Assembly: GCA_002478745.1 (NCBI GenBank)
Contig: DLQI01000122.1
Coordinates: 1-6,357 of the forward strand
Origin: Rhodobacteraceae bacterium UBA7436
GTDB lineage: Bacteria > Pseudomonadota > Alphaproteobacteria > Rhodobacterales > Rhodobacteraceae
Direction of reading: 5' to 3'
Length of the DNA stretch: 6,357 bases
Positions 6,224 through 6,357 of the stretch are shown here, one piece after another. Position numbers and translations under genes: made by a program. The notes beneath the pieces were generated by a model. The model searched no databases. It was not told the DNA's origin and saw only the letters and a program-made list of their open reading frames with translations. The stretch's first letter is position 1, and the number at the start of each line of letters is the position of its first letter.

Positions 6224-6261
6224 AGGGGCCTCGGCGCGCGAACGCGATTGCCGGGGCCTTT
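6224..6261. terminator. GC-rich hairpin after frcA, probable terminator serving both strands
   Basis: AGGGGCCTCGGC (6224-6235) pairs with GCCGGGGCCTTT (6250-6261) over 12 positions with three G-T pairs. The 14-base loop can fold a further GCG/CGC stem. The T-run after the stem is short, so plus-strand termination may be imperfect. It lies 56 bases after the frcA stop and 33 bases beyond the stop of the minus-strand gene at 6295, the usual place for a shared terminator between convergent genes. Confidence 0.6.
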
Positions 6262-6279
6262 ACTCGTTTGAGGGCACCA

Positions 6280-6305
6280 TTTGGCAGCGCCAAACTACAG
6301 GCGCT
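6280..6305. repeat. Overlapping inverted repeats at the end of the minus-strand gene
   Basis: TTTGGC (6280-6285) and GCCAAA (6289-6294) form a 6-bp stem with an AGC loop directly after the minus-strand stop. AGCGCC (6286-6291) can instead pair with GGCGCT (6300-6305). The two stems share bases and exclude each other. Without a T-run, a terminator role is uncertain. Confidence 0.35.
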
Positions 6306-6357
6306 TGGTGGCGATGACCGCCCGCGCAACTTGTGGCCAATCGATCGCACCAGATGG
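6295..6357 (-). CDS. C-terminal 20 codons of an unidentified gene (runs off the window)
   Basis: Reading leftward from the window edge, a frame open at 6357 encodes PSGAIDWPQVARAVIATKRL and ends at TAG (6295-6297). Amphipathic composition and G/C at many third positions look like a genuine C-terminus, and it sits properly beyond the hairpin at 6224-6261, convergent with frcA. The piece is too short to identify and I do not recognise the family. Because it is on the opposite strand, it cannot be the frcK kinase gene expected after frcA by analogy with S. meliloti. Confidence 0.4.
   Translation of the reverse strand, partial: PSGAIDWPQVARAVIATKRL

Noticed and set aside
5580..6350. 256-codon open frame on the minus strand opposite frcA
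   Set aside because: It lies antisense to an ATPase with every ABC motif intact, its protein looks like no known family, and it runs through the hairpin region. It is a shadow frame.

Overview
The window looks like chromosomal DNA from an alphaproteobacterium, most probably a marine Rhodobacterales (Roseobacter-like) organism. This rests on the close match of the three transporter proteins to the rhizobial/roseobacter fructose ABC transporter FrcBCA, the moderate GC content, and the linked ROK-family regulator. The species cannot be named from the sequence alone.

Left part (1-1830). The window opens with a 52-bp palindrome (one mismatched pair, no loop). It runs into the 3' portion of a tRNA-Phe(GAA) gene, whose 5' half is missing. 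After about 285 bases without a clear gene comes a plus-strand gene (379-1569) for a secreted protein. It has an LprI-like (DUF1311-type) four-cysteine N-terminal domain and a long C-terminal region I do not recognise. Facing it on the minus strand is a 63-codon remnant (1582-1773). Its first ~47 codons match the N-terminus of the D-lyxose/mannose ketol-isomerase family, after which the match stops. This gene is broken, and with the orphan tRNA end it marks the left part as rearranged.

Right part (1833-6167). This is a fructose-type sugar uptake locus: a minus-strand ROK repressor-like regulator (frcR), a divergent AT-rich control region, and a plus-strand operon frcB (periplasmic binding protein), frcC (permease) and frcA (single-domain ATPase). 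A strong hairpin with a T-run between frcB and frcC probably makes the binding protein more abundant than the membrane parts. frcC and frcA overlap by ATGA and are likely translationally coupled. The operon ends in a GC-rich hairpin. Beyond it the last 20 codons of a minus-strand gene enter from the right, so the sugar kinase frcK that follows frcA in Sinorhizobium meliloti is absent here.

How it fits together: FrcB captures a hexose (fructose, perhaps also mannose or ribose by analogy with S. meliloti), FrcC passes it through the inner membrane, and FrcA powers transport. FrcR probably senses the sugar and binds the AT-rich repeats overlapping the frcB promoter. The isomerase downstream of frcR would have linked mannose or lyxose to the ketose pool but is truncated. 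I saw no convincing new multi-gene system. The most unusual items are the start palindrome with the tRNA fragment, the broken isomerase, and the secreted LprI-like protein with an unknown C-terminus.
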